Positions 23,180-35,815 of a stretch of DNA of 64,000 bases are shown here, one piece after another (the stretch's first letter is position 1; every line of letters begins with the position of its first letter). The notes under the pieces were generated by a model. That model saw nothing but the letters and a program-made list of their open reading frames with translations. It was not told the origin of the DNA and searched no databases. The DNA is from Balaenoptera acutorostrata. Taxonomy: Eukaryota > Chordata > Mammalia > Artiodactyla > Balaenopteridae. The stretch covers positions 2,294,001 to 2,358,000 of the forward strand of contig NC_080067.1 of the NCBI RefSeq assembly GCF_949987535.1. The letters are read 5' to 3'. The translations under genes were made by a program, and so were the position numbers.

Positions 23180-23311
23180 AGCTTTTTGGATTCATTTACT
23201 TCTTAAAATTCTCCCAAGTCTACACGCAGCCTACGAAGGAGTCGAGAATTATCGGTAGTTCCTCCTGCCCCAGACACACACAGACAATCACACAGATATG
23301 CAGGACCTCAT

Positions 23312-23545
23312 AATATAACACAGTGGTCAACAGTGTGGATGTGGAAGTCAAACTGAACTAGATTCCAACCCACTGAGCAGCTATGGGATCTGGGACAAGT
23401 ACCGAACCTCCCTGAGCCTCAGCTTCCTCATCTGAAAAATGGGAGCATGCTACTGGCCACCTCAACGGATTGCTGTGAGGACAAAAAGAAACAGTGCTTG
23501 CATGGCACTCAGCACACACCCTAGACCAGTTAGCTGTGACTCATC
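23312..23545 (+). mobile_element. MIR SINE
   Basis: 'gagcctcagcttcctcatct', 'gaaaaatgggagcatgctac' and 'attgctgtgaggac' are in MIR order. One of the few repeats tolerated near the RARB promoter. Confidence 0.85.
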
Positions 23546-23549
23546 CTCT

Positions 23550-23650
23550 TATTTTTAACAGGGGAAACAGAAGCCCAGGGAGGCTGAGAGCTGCTTGAGG
23601 TCCCACAGCCAGAATCATGGCTAGAACCCAGCTCCCTGGAATCCCAGCCC
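23550..23650 (+). mobile_element. MIR3-like remnant
   Basis: 'ggggaaacagaagcccaggg', 'aggctgagagctgcttgagg' and 'tcccacagccagaatcatgg' match this old repeat group. Confidence 0.65.
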
Positions 23651-24444
23651 AACGTGGAAATTACTTTTCTGTTGCGGACGAGCGCGGATGAGCCCTCTCA
23701 TCACATCCCCACCCCACCCCACCCCCACATAACACACACAGATTTTGAGAACTGGTTAAGTGTGAAAGTTCTGTATTTCCAAGGGCCACTTTTCACCCAT
23801 ACTAGCCCCTGCTCAAACTTGGCTATTTATTAGAAGACAGTAATTTTAAGGGAAAGGGACTAATTTTTTGTACCTCTCACACTGAAGCTTTTCAGCCATC
23901 CCTGAGAAGGACAGATGCAGAGTTTGGAAATCAACCCAGGCAGAAAGCTGTGGACGGGAGAGCCAGTCCACCCTGCAGCCATTTTGAACCACTTGCTTAG
24001 AGGATGCAACGTACATCAAAGAAAGGAAGCTCCGGGGGAGGGATTAAAACACGTGAAGTCCGCCACTGCCCCTCCACCGTTGACTAATAATTCTCCCACA
24101 AAGCAGGGAGGGCGAGTGGGCGGGCAGGGGGGGACAGCTTCCTTGCCTCTCGCAGGGAAGCGCGCACTGCAGTCTCCTTTCTGTGAATGGGCTGGAATGT
24201 GCCCCGGCATCCAAGCCTTCTAGAAGCCTGTCGGGCACTCGCCCCGCGCTGCTCGGCTAGCAGAGTTGCTGAGTGGCGCTCATGGTGTAACATGAAAAGT
24301 ATGCGTGGTACACACTTACCAAGCCAAAGACTCTTTCAGGAAGGTGTAGGCAAACAATTTTCAGCCCAGCAAGCTCAGTTCTTGCGATTGCAAAGTCCGG
24401 GGCGATAAAGGGGTAAGCTTTTGCTGAAACTATGTGTTTGTTAT

Positions 24445-24463
24445 TCTCTCTCTCTCTCTCTCT
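24445..24463. repeat. (CT)n microsatellite
   Basis: About nine CT units. Confidence 0.93.
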
Positions 24464-25043
24464 TTTATATGGTCATCATTTTGTAACAGAGCTTTATTAT
24501 AAGAAATCCTTTAACTACAAAGAAAACACACATTTTAAACAAGGAGCGCAGAGGAATTTACAAAACATTTAACACTCTGTCATTAAGATAGTTGTAAAGA
24601 GACACAAAGCACCACATTGTGTGCCAATTGCTGCGTGGTCCATGGGACTTATAGCTCCAAATGCTTATTTAAGGTCCTTAGAGTGCCCTGGAAACTGGGC
24701 TCGTTTTGTACAGGATCATGGAGGTGGGTGAAAAGTTCTCTGAGGAGGGAGAGGAGGGAGCTGTACTTAAAGTACAGCAGGAGGAACTAAGAGATGAGAA
24801 ACATGGCACCGTGGCCAGGTGTGTGTGTGCAGGTTACCCATGGCACTTACCTGCTCATTCAGCATCTTTCCAAAGGGTAGGGTGCACTGGTCACAAGGAA
24901 GTGAACATGCGGATGGCGTCCCCAAATTCAGTTTTCTCTCAGTTCTTAAGCTAGAGTTATCAGCCTCATCTAGGAAGGGAGACAACGGCTCCCAAATTTC
25001 TTTCCTCAATACTCTGTCACGGCACAAAAACAATAACAGAGAG

Positions 25044-25069
25044 GTGTGTGTGTGTGTGTGTGTGTGTGT
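25044..25069. repeat. (TG)n microsatellite
   Basis: About thirteen TG units followed by an imperfect extension. Confidence 0.95.
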
Positions 25070-26204
25070 CTGTGTCTCTTTGTGTGGTAGGGGTTCAGAG
25101 ATTGGTGTTTTCTTTCTTTGCACAAGAAAATTTTACATTTCTATTCACCTAGGAACACAGTTCTCTTAACTGTAGAGAAATAAACTTGAGCCTTGAAATG
25201 AAGGATCAGGGCTTAAATCCTTGTGAGTGGAACATTATGGGTGTTTTACGGTGCGACAGTATTCACTAGTCAGTTCATCATTTCTCATCATGAATCGATT
25301 ACGTGGATAGCAACTATTAGGGTTATTATTTAATCCAAGTGTTAACTTACAAAGCAGCCCCCAAATTTAGCCACACGTTTCTTATTTCTTCGTCAGTAAA
25401 TCTAATTCTTATACTTCTTGAAAACCTGATTCTTCATCTTAAAAAAAGATAAGGGAAAGATACACAAATAAGCCCCAGTTCCTTAATACATATCCATGCA
25501 CCATAAAGATTAATGAACAGGTAGAAGGTGAAAAATGGCCTAGTTAATTTGTGGATAATGAAGTTTAAATTATCGACACCTATTTTAAACATTAATTAAA
25601 CGATTTGGAAGAACCGTTGCCCAAATATCCTCTTAGTAAGGCATAAAATAACATTCTGATATGTGTCATTGCCCCTGTTTTCTTTATGCTTGATCAATGA
25701 TAAAAGGAACTCTAATAAAAGTATTTCCAACCACAAAGAAACAAAACAGCAAAAGTTTGAGCCCCAAATTCATTTTGTTTCAGAGTAACTGTGTATTTGT
25801 CAGTGTGACACAGCACATTTGAAACCCATAATCATAAAACAAAAATTTATAGCCAGGGTTCAGGGTCTACATCTGTTTCTCTGGTTTCTGTACAGCAATT
25901 ACCCACTGGACAATCCAGAAAGAAACACCATGAATCATGCTCTGCAGACATGTTTCAACTGGAGAGTTTGGTGAAGAAAGAGCAGGCGTCTCTGTGCACC
26001 AGCACTGCAGCCGGCCGTGTTCAAAACTGGTCACATGCCTCGTGATGTCTAAATAAAAAGATTCTCACAGGCGCTGACATCCACCCCAGGCACAAGTCAC
26101 GCAAAGTGCTGGCCATACGGAGGTGGGGCGGAGAGCGGCGGACACGGGTCGTATTTTAAGAAGACACACCTGTTTCTTTCATGGTTTTGTTTTCGTTTAT
26201 TTTT

Positions 26205-26208
26205 ATTT

Positions 26209-26239
<31 letters not shown>

Positions 26240-27003
26240 ACCGTTAGCCTCCTGTAAACCCCTCTTGCCACACTTCTGCGGAAAAAGCAACCGGCAGCAC
26301 TGAGGGAGTGTGGGTTTTGGCAGGGCAGCCCGGACGGGGGTGTGCGGCGGCACAGGGCAAGTGCTGAGCTGGTCCGGGGGCTTCTGCACCCCTGGCTCAG
26401 CCGCTTCCCGCGCTGGGAGCTGGGGAGGTCCTCACACTGATCCACAGCAGAAAGCGCCCTGGCCTGTCCGTCTGAACACCGGCTCCTGGGCCGGGACTGG
26501 TGGTGTCCGTGATTCTCAGGCCCACAGGCAGCAAGCTGCATCCCAGACGTGAGCCCGCATCCCCGCAGACGCCGGGTCTTCTCAGAGCCCAGGAAACATG
26601 TGTTCTTCCTCAGAAACGTCTCTCCACCTCCAGGGCTGGCCGCTGCATCCTTCCTTCCCTTGGCTCCTTCTTCTGTAGCTTCCTGCTTTTCCCAGTTTCC
26701 TGGACGAAGTTTTCCCACCCGTTACTTGCGGACAATGTCCCCAGGACGCGGCCACCGCCCCCCTCCCGTTCCAGACCCGAGTGGCCTCCTGGGCGCTTCC
26801 CCGCGTTTGCTGTGCGTGGCTCCTGCCCCCGGGTTCCTGCCGGTCCCACCTGGAGACCAAACTCCTGCCTCCCCCGACGCCCCCCACCTCGAGCCCCGCA
26901 TGCCAGCAGCGGGCTCCAGCGGGTCCTCAGCCCCCTGGCCACCCCTGTTGGCACCGGCTCGTGTGTGGGAGCCGGGGAGGCCTACCTGTGGCTATTTCCT
27001 CTT
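26205..27003 (-). other. GC-rich block ending in an A tract, possible unrecognised minus-strand retrocopy
   Basis: Read on the minus strand, about 760 bp of GC-rich, CpG-containing sequence ends in a run of ~25 A followed by a TAAA-rich stretch. The 10-mer gtttattttt occurs at both edges (26195-26204 and 27004-27013), as a target duplication would. No parent gene is recognised, and the frames are open by composition only. It could equally be a local CpG-rich regulatory patch. Confidence 0.3.
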
Positions 27004-27308
27004 GTTTATTTTTTCCCTGTTTTAATTTAGAGTTTTTAAAAAGTAGTGCATGTTCATAAACAATCAGAGTCCAGGAGATTAAAAAGTGAAAAAGTAATGT
27101 GTAAACTCTCCATGTGTTCACTCCTCAAATGCTGAGCCCTGTGCCAGGTGCTGGGCATATATCCCTGTATCTTCTGGGGGGATTGTTTGTTGCTTTTATA
27201 CAAATGTAATCAAATAATGCATACTGTTCTGCGACATTTTTCTATTTAGTAATAAATAGTACATACAGAACTATCTCATTAAAAAACAACAATAAATAGC
27301 TCAATTAA

Positions 27309-29266
27309 AAAAAAAACAGGATAGTGGAGAAAGATGGCGGAAGAGTAAGACACGGAGATCACCTTCCTCCTCACAGATAAATCAGAAATACATCTACATG
27401 TGGAACTGCTGCTATAGAACACCTACTGAACGCTGGCAGAAGACCTCAGACCTCCCAGAAGGCAAGAAACTCCCCACGTACCTGGGTAGGGCAAAAGAAA
27501 AAAGAAAAAACAGAGACAAAGAATAGGGACGGGACCTGCACCAGTGGGAGGGAGCTGTGAAGGAGGAAAGGTGTCCACACACTAGGAGCCCCTTCGCGGG
27601 TGGAGACTGTGGGTGGCAGAGGGGGAAGCTTTGGAGCCATGGAGGAGAGCACAGCCACAGGGGTGCGGAGGGCAGAGCGGAGAGATTCCCGCACAGAGGC
27701 TCGGTGCCGAGTAGCACTCACCAGCCCGAGAGGCTTGTCTGATCACCTGCTGGGGCGGGCGGGGCTGGGAGCTGAGGCTCGGGCTTCTGTTGGATCACAG
27801 GGAGAGGACTGGGGCTGGCAGCGTGAACACAGCCTGAAGGGGTTAGCGCACCACAGCTAGCCGGGAGGGTGTCCGGGAAAAGGTCTGGAACTGCCGAAGA
27901 GGCAAGAGACTTTTTCTTGCCTCTTTGTTTCGCAGCGCGAGGAGAGGGGATTCAGAGCGCTGCCTAAACGAGCTCCAGAGACGGGCGCGTGCCGCGGTTA
28001 TCAGCGCGGACCCCAGAGACAGGCATGAGACGCTAAGGTGCTGCTGCCGCCACCAAGAAGCCTGTGTGCGAGCACAGGTCACTCTCCACACCGCCCCTCC
28101 CGGGAGCCGGTGCAGCCCGCCACTGCCAGGGTCCCATGATCCAGGGACAACTTCCCTGGGAGAACGCATGGAGCGCCTCGGGCTGCTGCAACGTCACGCT
28201 GGCCTCTGCCGCCGCAGGCTTGCCCCGCATCCGTACCCTTCCCTCCCCCCGGCTTGAGTGAGCCAGAGCCCCCGAAGCAGCTGCTCCTTTAACCCCGTCC
28301 TGTGTGAGTGAAGAACAGACGCCCTCAGGCGACCTACACGCAGAGGCGGGTCCAAATCCAAAGCTGAACCCCGGGAGCTGTGCGAACAAAGAAGAGAAAG
28401 GGAAATCTCTCCCAGCAGCCTCAGGGGCAGTGGATTAAAGCTCCACAAACAACTTGATGTACCTGCATCTGTGGAATACCTGAATAGACAACGAATACTC
28501 CCAAATTGAGGAGGTGGACTTTGGGAGCAAAGATATATTATTTTTTCCCCTTTTTCTCTTATTGCGAGTGTGTATGTGTATGCTTCTGTATGTGATACTG
28601 TCTGTATAGCTTTGCTTTCACCATTTGTCCTAGGGTTCTGTCTGTCCGTTTTTTTTTTTTACTTTAAAAAAACTTTTTTCTTAATAAATATTTTCTATTT
28701 TAATAACTTTATTTTATTTTATCCTCTTTCTTTCTTTCTTTGTATTTTTTTCTCCCTTTTATTCTGAGCTGTGTGGATGACAGGCTCTTGGTACTCCAGC
28801 CAGGCATCAGGGCTGTGCCTCTGAGGTGGGAGAGCCAACTTCAGGACACTGGTCCACAAGAGACCTCCCAGCTCCATGTAATACCAAACGGCGAAAATCT
28901 CCCAGAGATCTCCATCTCAACGCCAAGACCCAGCTTCACTCAACGACCATCAAGCTACAATGCTGCACACCCTATGCCAAGCAACTAGCAAGACAGGAAC
29001 ACAGCCCCATCCATTAGCAGAGAGGCTGCCTAAAATCATAATAAGGCCACAGACACCCCAAAACACACCACCAAACGTGGACCTGCCCACCAGAAAGAAA
29101 AGATCCAGCCTCATCCACCAGAACACAGGCACTAGTCCCCTCCACCAGGAAGCCTACACAACCCACTGAACCAACCCTAGCAACTGGGGACAGACACCAA
29201 AAACAACGGGAACTATGAACCTGCAGCCTGTGAAAAGGAGACCCCAAACACAGTAAGTTAAGCAAA
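27309..29266 (+). promoter_or_regulatory. L1 5' UTR with CpG-rich internal promoter region
   Basis: 27540-28310 is GC-rich with many CpGs, typical of an L1 internal promoter. In human L1 this region also carries an antisense promoter. Here antisense transcription would run towards RARB P2, about 5 kb away and in the RARB direction. 28640-28745 contains T-rich and CTTT tracts. Confidence 0.7.
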
Positions 29267-30161
29267 ATGAGAAGACAGAAAAACACACAGCAGATGAAGG
29301 AGCAAGGCAAAAACCCACCAGACCTAACAAATGAAGAGGAAATAGGCAGTCTACCTGAAAAAGAATTCAGAGTAATGATAGTAAAGATGATCCAAAATCT
29401 TGGAAGTAGAATAGAGAAAATACAAGAAACATTTAACAAGGACCTAGAAGAACTAAAGAGCAAACAAACAATGATGAACAACACAATAAATGAAATTAAA
29501 AATTCTCTAGAAGGGATCAATAGCAGAATAACTGAGGCAGAAGAACGGATAAGTGACCTGGAAGATAAAATAGTGGAAATAACTACTGCAGAACAGAATA
29601 AAGAAAAAAAGAATGAAAAGAATTAAGGACAGTCTCAGAGACCTCTGGGACAACATTAAACGCACCAACATTCGAATTAATAGGGGTCCCAGAAGAGAAG
29701 AGAAAAAGAAAGGGACTGAGAAAATATTTGAAGAGATTATAGTTGAAAACTTCCCTAATATGGGAAAGGAAATAGTTAATCAAGTCCTGGAAGCACAGAG
29801 AGTCCCATACAGGATAAATCCAAGGAGAAACACGCCAAGACACATATTAATCAAACTGTCAAAAATTAAATACAAAGAAAACATATTAAAAGCAGCAAGG
29901 GAAAAACAACAAATAACACACAAGGGAATCCCCATAAGGTTAACAGCTGATCTTTCAGCAGAAACTCTGCAAGCCAGAAGGGAGTGGCAGGACATATTTA
30001 AAGTGATGAAGGAGAAAAACCTACGACCAAGATTACTCTACCCAGCAAGGATCTCATTCAGATTTGATGGAGAAATTAAAACCTTTACAGACAAGCAAAA
30101 GCTGAGAGAGTTCAGCACCACCAAACCAGCTTTACAACAAATGCTAAAGGAACTTCTCTAG
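29267..30161 (+). pseudogene. L1 ORF1 (nucleic-acid chaperone), frameshifted
   Basis: ORF1p is the RNA-binding, trimeric coiled-coil protein of L1. The ATG at 29267 opens a frame with a coiled-coil (about residues 40-108: heptad-like ...RIEKIQETFNKDLEEL...). The frame stops at 29626. The rest continues in another frame from about 29613 to 30161 and carries the RNA-recognition and C-terminal domains (…LQARREWQDIFKVM… to …LKELL). The break fits one extra A in the run at 29604-29610. A second irregularity near 29675-29695 replaces the usual IRI-IGVPE stretch, as if another insertion had been compensated. Not expected to give a full-length protein. Confidence 0.9.
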
Positions 30162-30219
30162 GCAAGAAACACAAGAGAAGGAAAAGACCTACAATAACAA
30201 ACCCAAAACAATTAAGAAA

Positions 30220-33200
30220 ATGGGAATCGGAACATACATGTGGATAATTACCTTAAATGTAAATGGATTAAATGCTCCCACCAAAAGACGCAGACTCGCT
30301 GAATAGATACAAAAACAAGACCCGTATATATGCTGTCTACGAGACCCACTTCAGACCTAGTGATACATACAGACTGAAAGTGAGGGGATGGAAAAAGATA
30401 TTCCATGCAAATGGAAATCAAAAGAAAGCTGGAGTAGCAATTCTCATGTCAGACAAAATAGACTTTAAAATAAAGACTATTACAAGAGACAAAGAAGGAC
30501 ACTACATAATGATCAAGGGATCAATCCAAGAAGAAGATATAACAATTGTAAATATTTATGCACACAACATAGGAGCACCTCAATACATAAGGCAAATACT
30601 AACAGCCATAAAAGGGAAAATCGACAGTAATACAATCATAGTAGGGGACTTTAACACCCCACTTTCACCAATGGACAGATCATCCAAAATGAAAATAAAT
30701 AAGGAAACACAAGCTTTAAATGATACATTAAACAATATGGACTTAAGTGATATTAATAGGACATTCCATCCAAAAACAAGAGAATACACTTTCTTCTTAA
30801 GTGCTCATGGAACATTCTCCAGGATAGATCATATCTTGCATCACAAATCAAGCCTTCGTAAATTTAAGAAAATTGAAATCATATCAAGTATCTTTTCCGA
30901 CAACAACGCTATGAGACTAGCTATCAATTACAGGAAAAGATGTGTAAAAAATACAAACACATGGAGGCTAAACAATACACTACTTAATAACCAAGTGATC
31001 ACTGAAGAAATCAAAGAGGAAATAAAAAAATACCTAGAAACAAATGACAATGGAGACACGATGACCCAAAACCTATGGGATAAAGCAAAAGCAGTTCTAA
31101 GAGGGAAGTTTATAGCAATACAATCCTACCTTAAGAAACAGGAAACATCTCAAACAAACAACCTAACCTTGCACCTAAAGCAATTAGAGAAAGAAGAACA
31201 AAAAAACCCCAAAGTTAGCAGAAGGAAAGAAATCATAAAGATCAGATCAGAAATAAATGAAAAAGAAATGAAGGAAATTATAGCAAAGATCAATAAAACT
31301 AAAAGCTGGTTCTTTGAGAAGATAAACAAAATTGATAAACCATTAGCCAGACTCATCAAGAAAAAAAGGGAGAAGACTCAAATCAATAGAATTAGAAATG
31401 AAAAAGGAGAAGTAACAACTGACACTGCAGAAATACAAAGGATCATGAGAGATTACTACAAGCAACTCTATGCCAATAAAATGGACAATCTGGAAGATAT
31501 GGACAAATTCTTAGAAATGCACAACCTGCCGAGACTGAACCAGGAAGAAATAGAAAATATGAACAGACCAATCACAAGCACTGAAATTGAAACTGTGATT
31601 AAAAATCTTCCAACAAACAAAAGCCCAGGACCACATGCTTCACAGGCGAATTCTATCAAACATTTAGAGAAGAGGTAACACCTATCCTTCTCAAACTCTT
31701 CCAAAATATAGCAGAGAGAATAACACTCCCCAACTCATTCTACGAGGCCACCATCACCCTGATACCAAAACCAGACAAAGATGTCACAAAGAAAGAAAAC
31801 TACAGGCCAATATCACTGATGAACATAGATGCAAAAATCCTCCACAAAATACAAGCAAACAGAATCCAACAGCACATTAAAAGGGTCATACACCATGATC
31901 AACTGGGGTTTATTTCAGGAATGCAAGGATTCTTCAATATATGCAAATCAATCAATGTGATACACCATATTAACAAATTGAAGGAGAAAAACCATATGAT
32001 TATCCCAATCGATGCAGAGAAAGCTTTTGACAAAATTCAACACCCATTTATGATAAAAACCCTGTAGAAAGTAGGCATAGAGGGAACTTTCCTCAACATA
32101 ATAAAGGCCATATATGACAAACCCACAGCCAACATTGTCCTCAATGGTGAAAAACTGAAACCATTTCCACTAAGATCAGGAACAAGACAAGGTTGCCCAC
32201 TCTCACCACTATTATTCAACATAGTTTTGGAAGTTTTAGCCAGAGCAATCAGAGAAGAAAAAGAAATAAAAGGAATCCAAATTGGAAAAGAAGAAGTAAA
32301 GCTGTCACTGTTTGCAGATAACATGATACCATACATAGGGAATCCTAAAGATGCTAACAGAAAACTACTAGAGCTAATCAATGAATCTGGTAAAGTAGCA
32401 GGATACAAAATTAATGTACAGAAATCTCTTGCATTCCTATACACTAATGATGAAAAATCTGAAAGTGAAATTAAGAAAACACTCCCATTTACCATTGCAA
32501 CAAAAAGAATAAAATATCTAGGAATAAACCTACCTAAGGAGACTAAAGACCTGTATGCAGAAAATTATAAGGCACTGGTGAAAGAAATTAAAGATGATAC
32601 AAATAGATGGAGAGATATACCATGTTCTTGGAATGGAAGAATCAACATTGTGAAAATGACTCTATTACCCAAAGCAATCTACAGATTCAATGCAATCCCT
32701 ATCAAACTACCACTGGCATTTTTCACAGAACTAGAACAAAAAATCTCACAATTTGTATGGAGACACAAAAGACCCCGAATAGCCAAAGCAATCTTGAGAA
32801 CGAAAAATGGAGCTGGAGGGATCAGGCTCCCTGACTTCAGACTATATTACAAAGCTACAGTAATCAAGACAGTTTGGTACTGGCACAAAAACAGAAACAT
32901 AGATCAATGGAACAGGATAGAAAGCCCAGAGATAAACCCACACACCCATGGTCACCTTATCTTTGATAAAGGAGGCAAGCATATACAGTGGAGAAAAGAC
33001 AGCCTCTTCAATAAGTGGTGCTGGGAAAACTGGACAGCTACATGTAAAAGAATGAAATTAGAACACTCCCTAACACCATACACAAAAATAAACTCAAAAT
33101 GGATTAAAGACCTAAATGTAAGGCCAGACACTAGCAAACTCTTAGAGGAAAACACAGGCAGAACACTCTATGACATAAATCACAGCAAGATCCTTTTTGA

Positions 33201-34035
33201 CCCAACTCCTAGAGAAATGGAAATAAAAACACAAATAAACAAATGGGACCTAATGAAACTTCAAAGCTTTTGCACAGCAAAGGAAACCATAAACAAGACC
33301 AAAAGACAACCCTCAGAATGGGAGAAAATATTTGCAAATGAAGCAACTGCCAAAGGATTAATCTCCAAAATTTACAAGCAGCTCATGCAGCTGAATATCA
33401 AAAAAACAAACAACCCAATCCAAAAATGGGCAGAAGACCTAAATAGACATTTCTCCAAAGAAGATATACAGATTGCCAAGAACCACATGAAAGAATGCTC
33501 AACATCATTAATCATTAGAGAAATGCAAATCAAAACTACAATGAGATATCATCTCACACCAGTCAGAATGGCCATCATCAAAAAATCTAGAAACAATAAA
33601 TGCTGGAGAGGGTGTGGAGAAAAGGGAACACTCTTGCACTGCTGGTGGGAATGTAAATTGATACAGCCACTATGGGGAACAGTATGGAGGTTCCTTAAAA
33701 AACTAAAAATAGAACTACCATACGACCCAGCAATCCCACTACTGGGTATATACCCTGAGAAAACCATAATTCAAAAAGAGACATGCACCACAATGTTCAC
33801 TGCAGCTCTATTTACAAGAGCCAGGACATGGAAGCAACCTAAGTCTCCATCGACAGATGAATGGATAAAGAAGATGTGGCACATATATACAATGGAATAT
33901 TACTCAGCCATAAAAAGAAACGAAATGGAGTTACTTGTAGTGAGATGGATGGACCTAGGGTCTGTCATACAGAGTGAAGTACGTCAGAAAGAGAAAAACA
34001 AATACCGTATGCTAACACATATATATGGAATCTAA
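30220..34035 (+). pseudogene. L1 ORF2 (endonuclease and reverse transcriptase), multiply disabled
   Basis: ORF2p nicks target DNA and reverse-transcribes L1 RNA. Breaks: TAG at 30304-30306, replacing a conserved Trp codon; a 2-nt loss near 30340, before the ETHF motif; a 1-nt loss near 31636, in the SPGPDGF motif; and TAG at 32065-32067. The endonuclease part (30272-31000) keeps ETHF, VGDFN and SRIDHIL but reads SDN where SDH is expected (codon 30902-30904). The RT part keeps the [12 protein letters not shown] block but reads FADN instead of FADD (codon 32320-32322). The C-terminal third (32227-34035, 602 codons) is open and includes the cysteine-rich region ([18 protein letters not shown]). 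Confidence 0.95.
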
Positions 34036-34427
34036 GGGAAAAAAAAAAAAGGTCATGAAGAACCTAGGGGCAAGACAGGAATAAAGACACAGACCTACTA
34101 GAGAATGGACTTGAGGATATGGGGAGGGGGAAGGGTAAGCTGTGACAAAGTGAGAGAGTGGCATGGACATATATATACTACCAAATGTAAAATAGATAGC
34201 TAGTGGGAAGCAGCTGTATAGCACAGGGAGATCAGCTCGGTGCTTTGTGACCACCTAGAGGGGTGGGATAGGGAGGGTGGGAGGGAGGGAGATGCAAGAG
34301 GGAAGAGAGATGGGAACATATGTATATGTATAACTGATTCACTTTGTTATAAACCAGAAACTAACACACCTCTGTAAAGCAATTATACTCCAATAAAGAT
34401 GGTAAAAAAAAAAACAAAAAAAACACC

Positions 34428-35345
34428 CACAACCCATTAAACAATGGGCGGAAGACCTGAATAGACATTTTTTTCCAAAGAAGACATACAGATGGCAAAC
34501 GGGCACATGTAAAGGTCCTCAATTATTACAGACATGCAAATCAAAATCACAATGTCACCTCACACCTCTCAGAATGGCTATCATCAAAAAGACAACAAAT
34601 AAGAAATGTTGGCAAGGATGTGGAGAGAAGGGGACCTTCATACACTGTGGGTGGGAATGTAAATTGGTACAGCCACTATGGAAAACAGTATGGCATTTCC
34701 TCAAAAAACGCAAAGGAGAAATCTGAATGATCCAGCAATTTCACTCCAGAGTGTATACCCAGAAAAAACGAAAACGCTGATTTGAAAAGATACATGCACC
34801 CCAATGTTCATAGCAGGATTATTTGCAATAGCCAAGACATGGAAGCAACCCAAGTGTCCATCACCTGATGAATGGATAAAGAAGAAGTGGTACATATATA
34901 CAATGGAATATTACTCAGCCATAAAAAATAATTTAATTCTGCCATTTGCAACAACTTGGGTGGACCTAGAGAGTATTATGCTTAGTGAAATAAGTCAGAC
35001 AGAGAAAGACAAATTATGTTATCACTTATATGTGCAATCTAAAAAAATAAAACAAATGAATCAATATGACAAAACAGAAATCGATTCACACATATAGAGA
35101 ACAAACTAGTGTTTACCAGAGGGGAGAGGCAAGGGGTGAGGGGCAAGCAAGGGGTAGGAGATTAAGTGATACAAACTACTATGTATAAAATAGATGAGCA
35201 ACAAGGATATATCATACAGGAAAGGGATATATAGCCATTATTTTGTAATAACTTTTAATGGAGTATAATCTATAAAAATGCTGAATCACTATGTTGTAAA
35301 CCTGAAACTAATATAATATTGTAAATCAACTACACTTCAATTAAG
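34428..35345 (+). mobile_element. Older L1 3' end (ORF2 C-terminus and 3' UTR)
   Basis: Begins within ORF2 ('acaatgggcggaagacctga'), diverged from the younger element beside it, and ends 'ctacacttcaattaagc'. Its 5' edge coincides with the tail of the full-length L1, so the younger element may have landed at or in its start. Confidence 0.88.
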
Positions 35346-35354
35346 CAACATCAA

Positions 35355-35585
35355 CAACTGAACAGTATTCCTTTGCACAAATGCACTGTAATTCATTTAA
35401 CAATGCTCAGCTAGTGGACATTTAGGTTGTTTTCCGTTTTCCAGTGTTTTAAGAAACCCCTGTGTGTATGTGTACCAGTGTAGCAGTGTTGCCAGGTCAA
35501 AGATGATGTGCATTTAAAATTTGATGGCCACACAAAATAGTACTCCAAAATAGTTATGCTAATGTATTTTCTCCTTTTGTTCTAA
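35355..35585 (-). mobile_element. Probable old L1M fragment
   Basis: 'ttcatttaacaatgctcagc' and 'ggacatttaggttgttttcc' resemble the antisense of L1 ORF2 3' regions. Diverged. Confidence 0.5.
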
Positions 35586-35589
35586 AATG

Positions 35590-35815
35590 GAGGTCAGTAA
35601 GCTTTTTTCTGTGTAGGGCCATAGGAAATGTTCTAGGCTTTGCAGGCTACACAATTTCTGTTGCAACTGCTCAGCTCTGCTGCTGTAATATAAAGGAGCT
35701 GTAGACCACACGTAAATGAATGGACCTGTGTGTACTTAATAAAATTTTATTTATAAAAACCAGCAGTGGATTGGGTTAACCCATGGGCTGCAGTTTTTCC
35801 ACCACTGTTCTAAGC
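35590..35815 (+). mobile_element. hAT-type MER element, diverged copy
   Basis: Same order as the element at 5365: 'tgttctaggctttgcaggct', 'aataaaattttatttataaa', ending 'gctgcagtttttccacc'. Confidence 0.65.

Larger units (their letters stand above)
23651..26185. promoter_or_regulatory. Upstream flank of RARB P2 without transposons
   Basis: No gene or interspersed repeat is recognised. It holds a C-rich run (23700-23735), a CT repeat (24445-24463) and a TG repeat (25044-25069). As part of the transposon desert it may carry enhancers. No specific site is claimed. Confidence 0.35.
27309..34412 (+). mobile_element. Nearly full-length L1 retrotransposon, inactivated, antisense to RARB
   Basis: The element has a ~1.96-kb 5' UTR (starting near 'gatagtggagaaagatggcg'), ORF1 (29267-30161), a short spacer, ORF2 (30220-34035) and a 3' UTR with G-rich runs and a final 'ccaataaagatgg' before the A tail. 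Both ORFs are broken, and catalytic residues are changed. Flanking A-rich DNA on both sides hides the target duplication. On the 3' side it abuts an older L1 3' end at 34428. Confidence 0.95.

Noticed and set aside
26203..26718. A 171-codon minus-strand open frame ending in poly-lysine
   Set aside because: The lysines come from translating the A tract; no known protein resembles the rest. The block is reported only as a possible retrocopy.
32227..34035. A 602-codon open frame that looks like a gene
   Set aside because: It is the C-terminal part of L1 ORF2 (reverse transcriptase thumb to cysteine-rich region), not a host gene.
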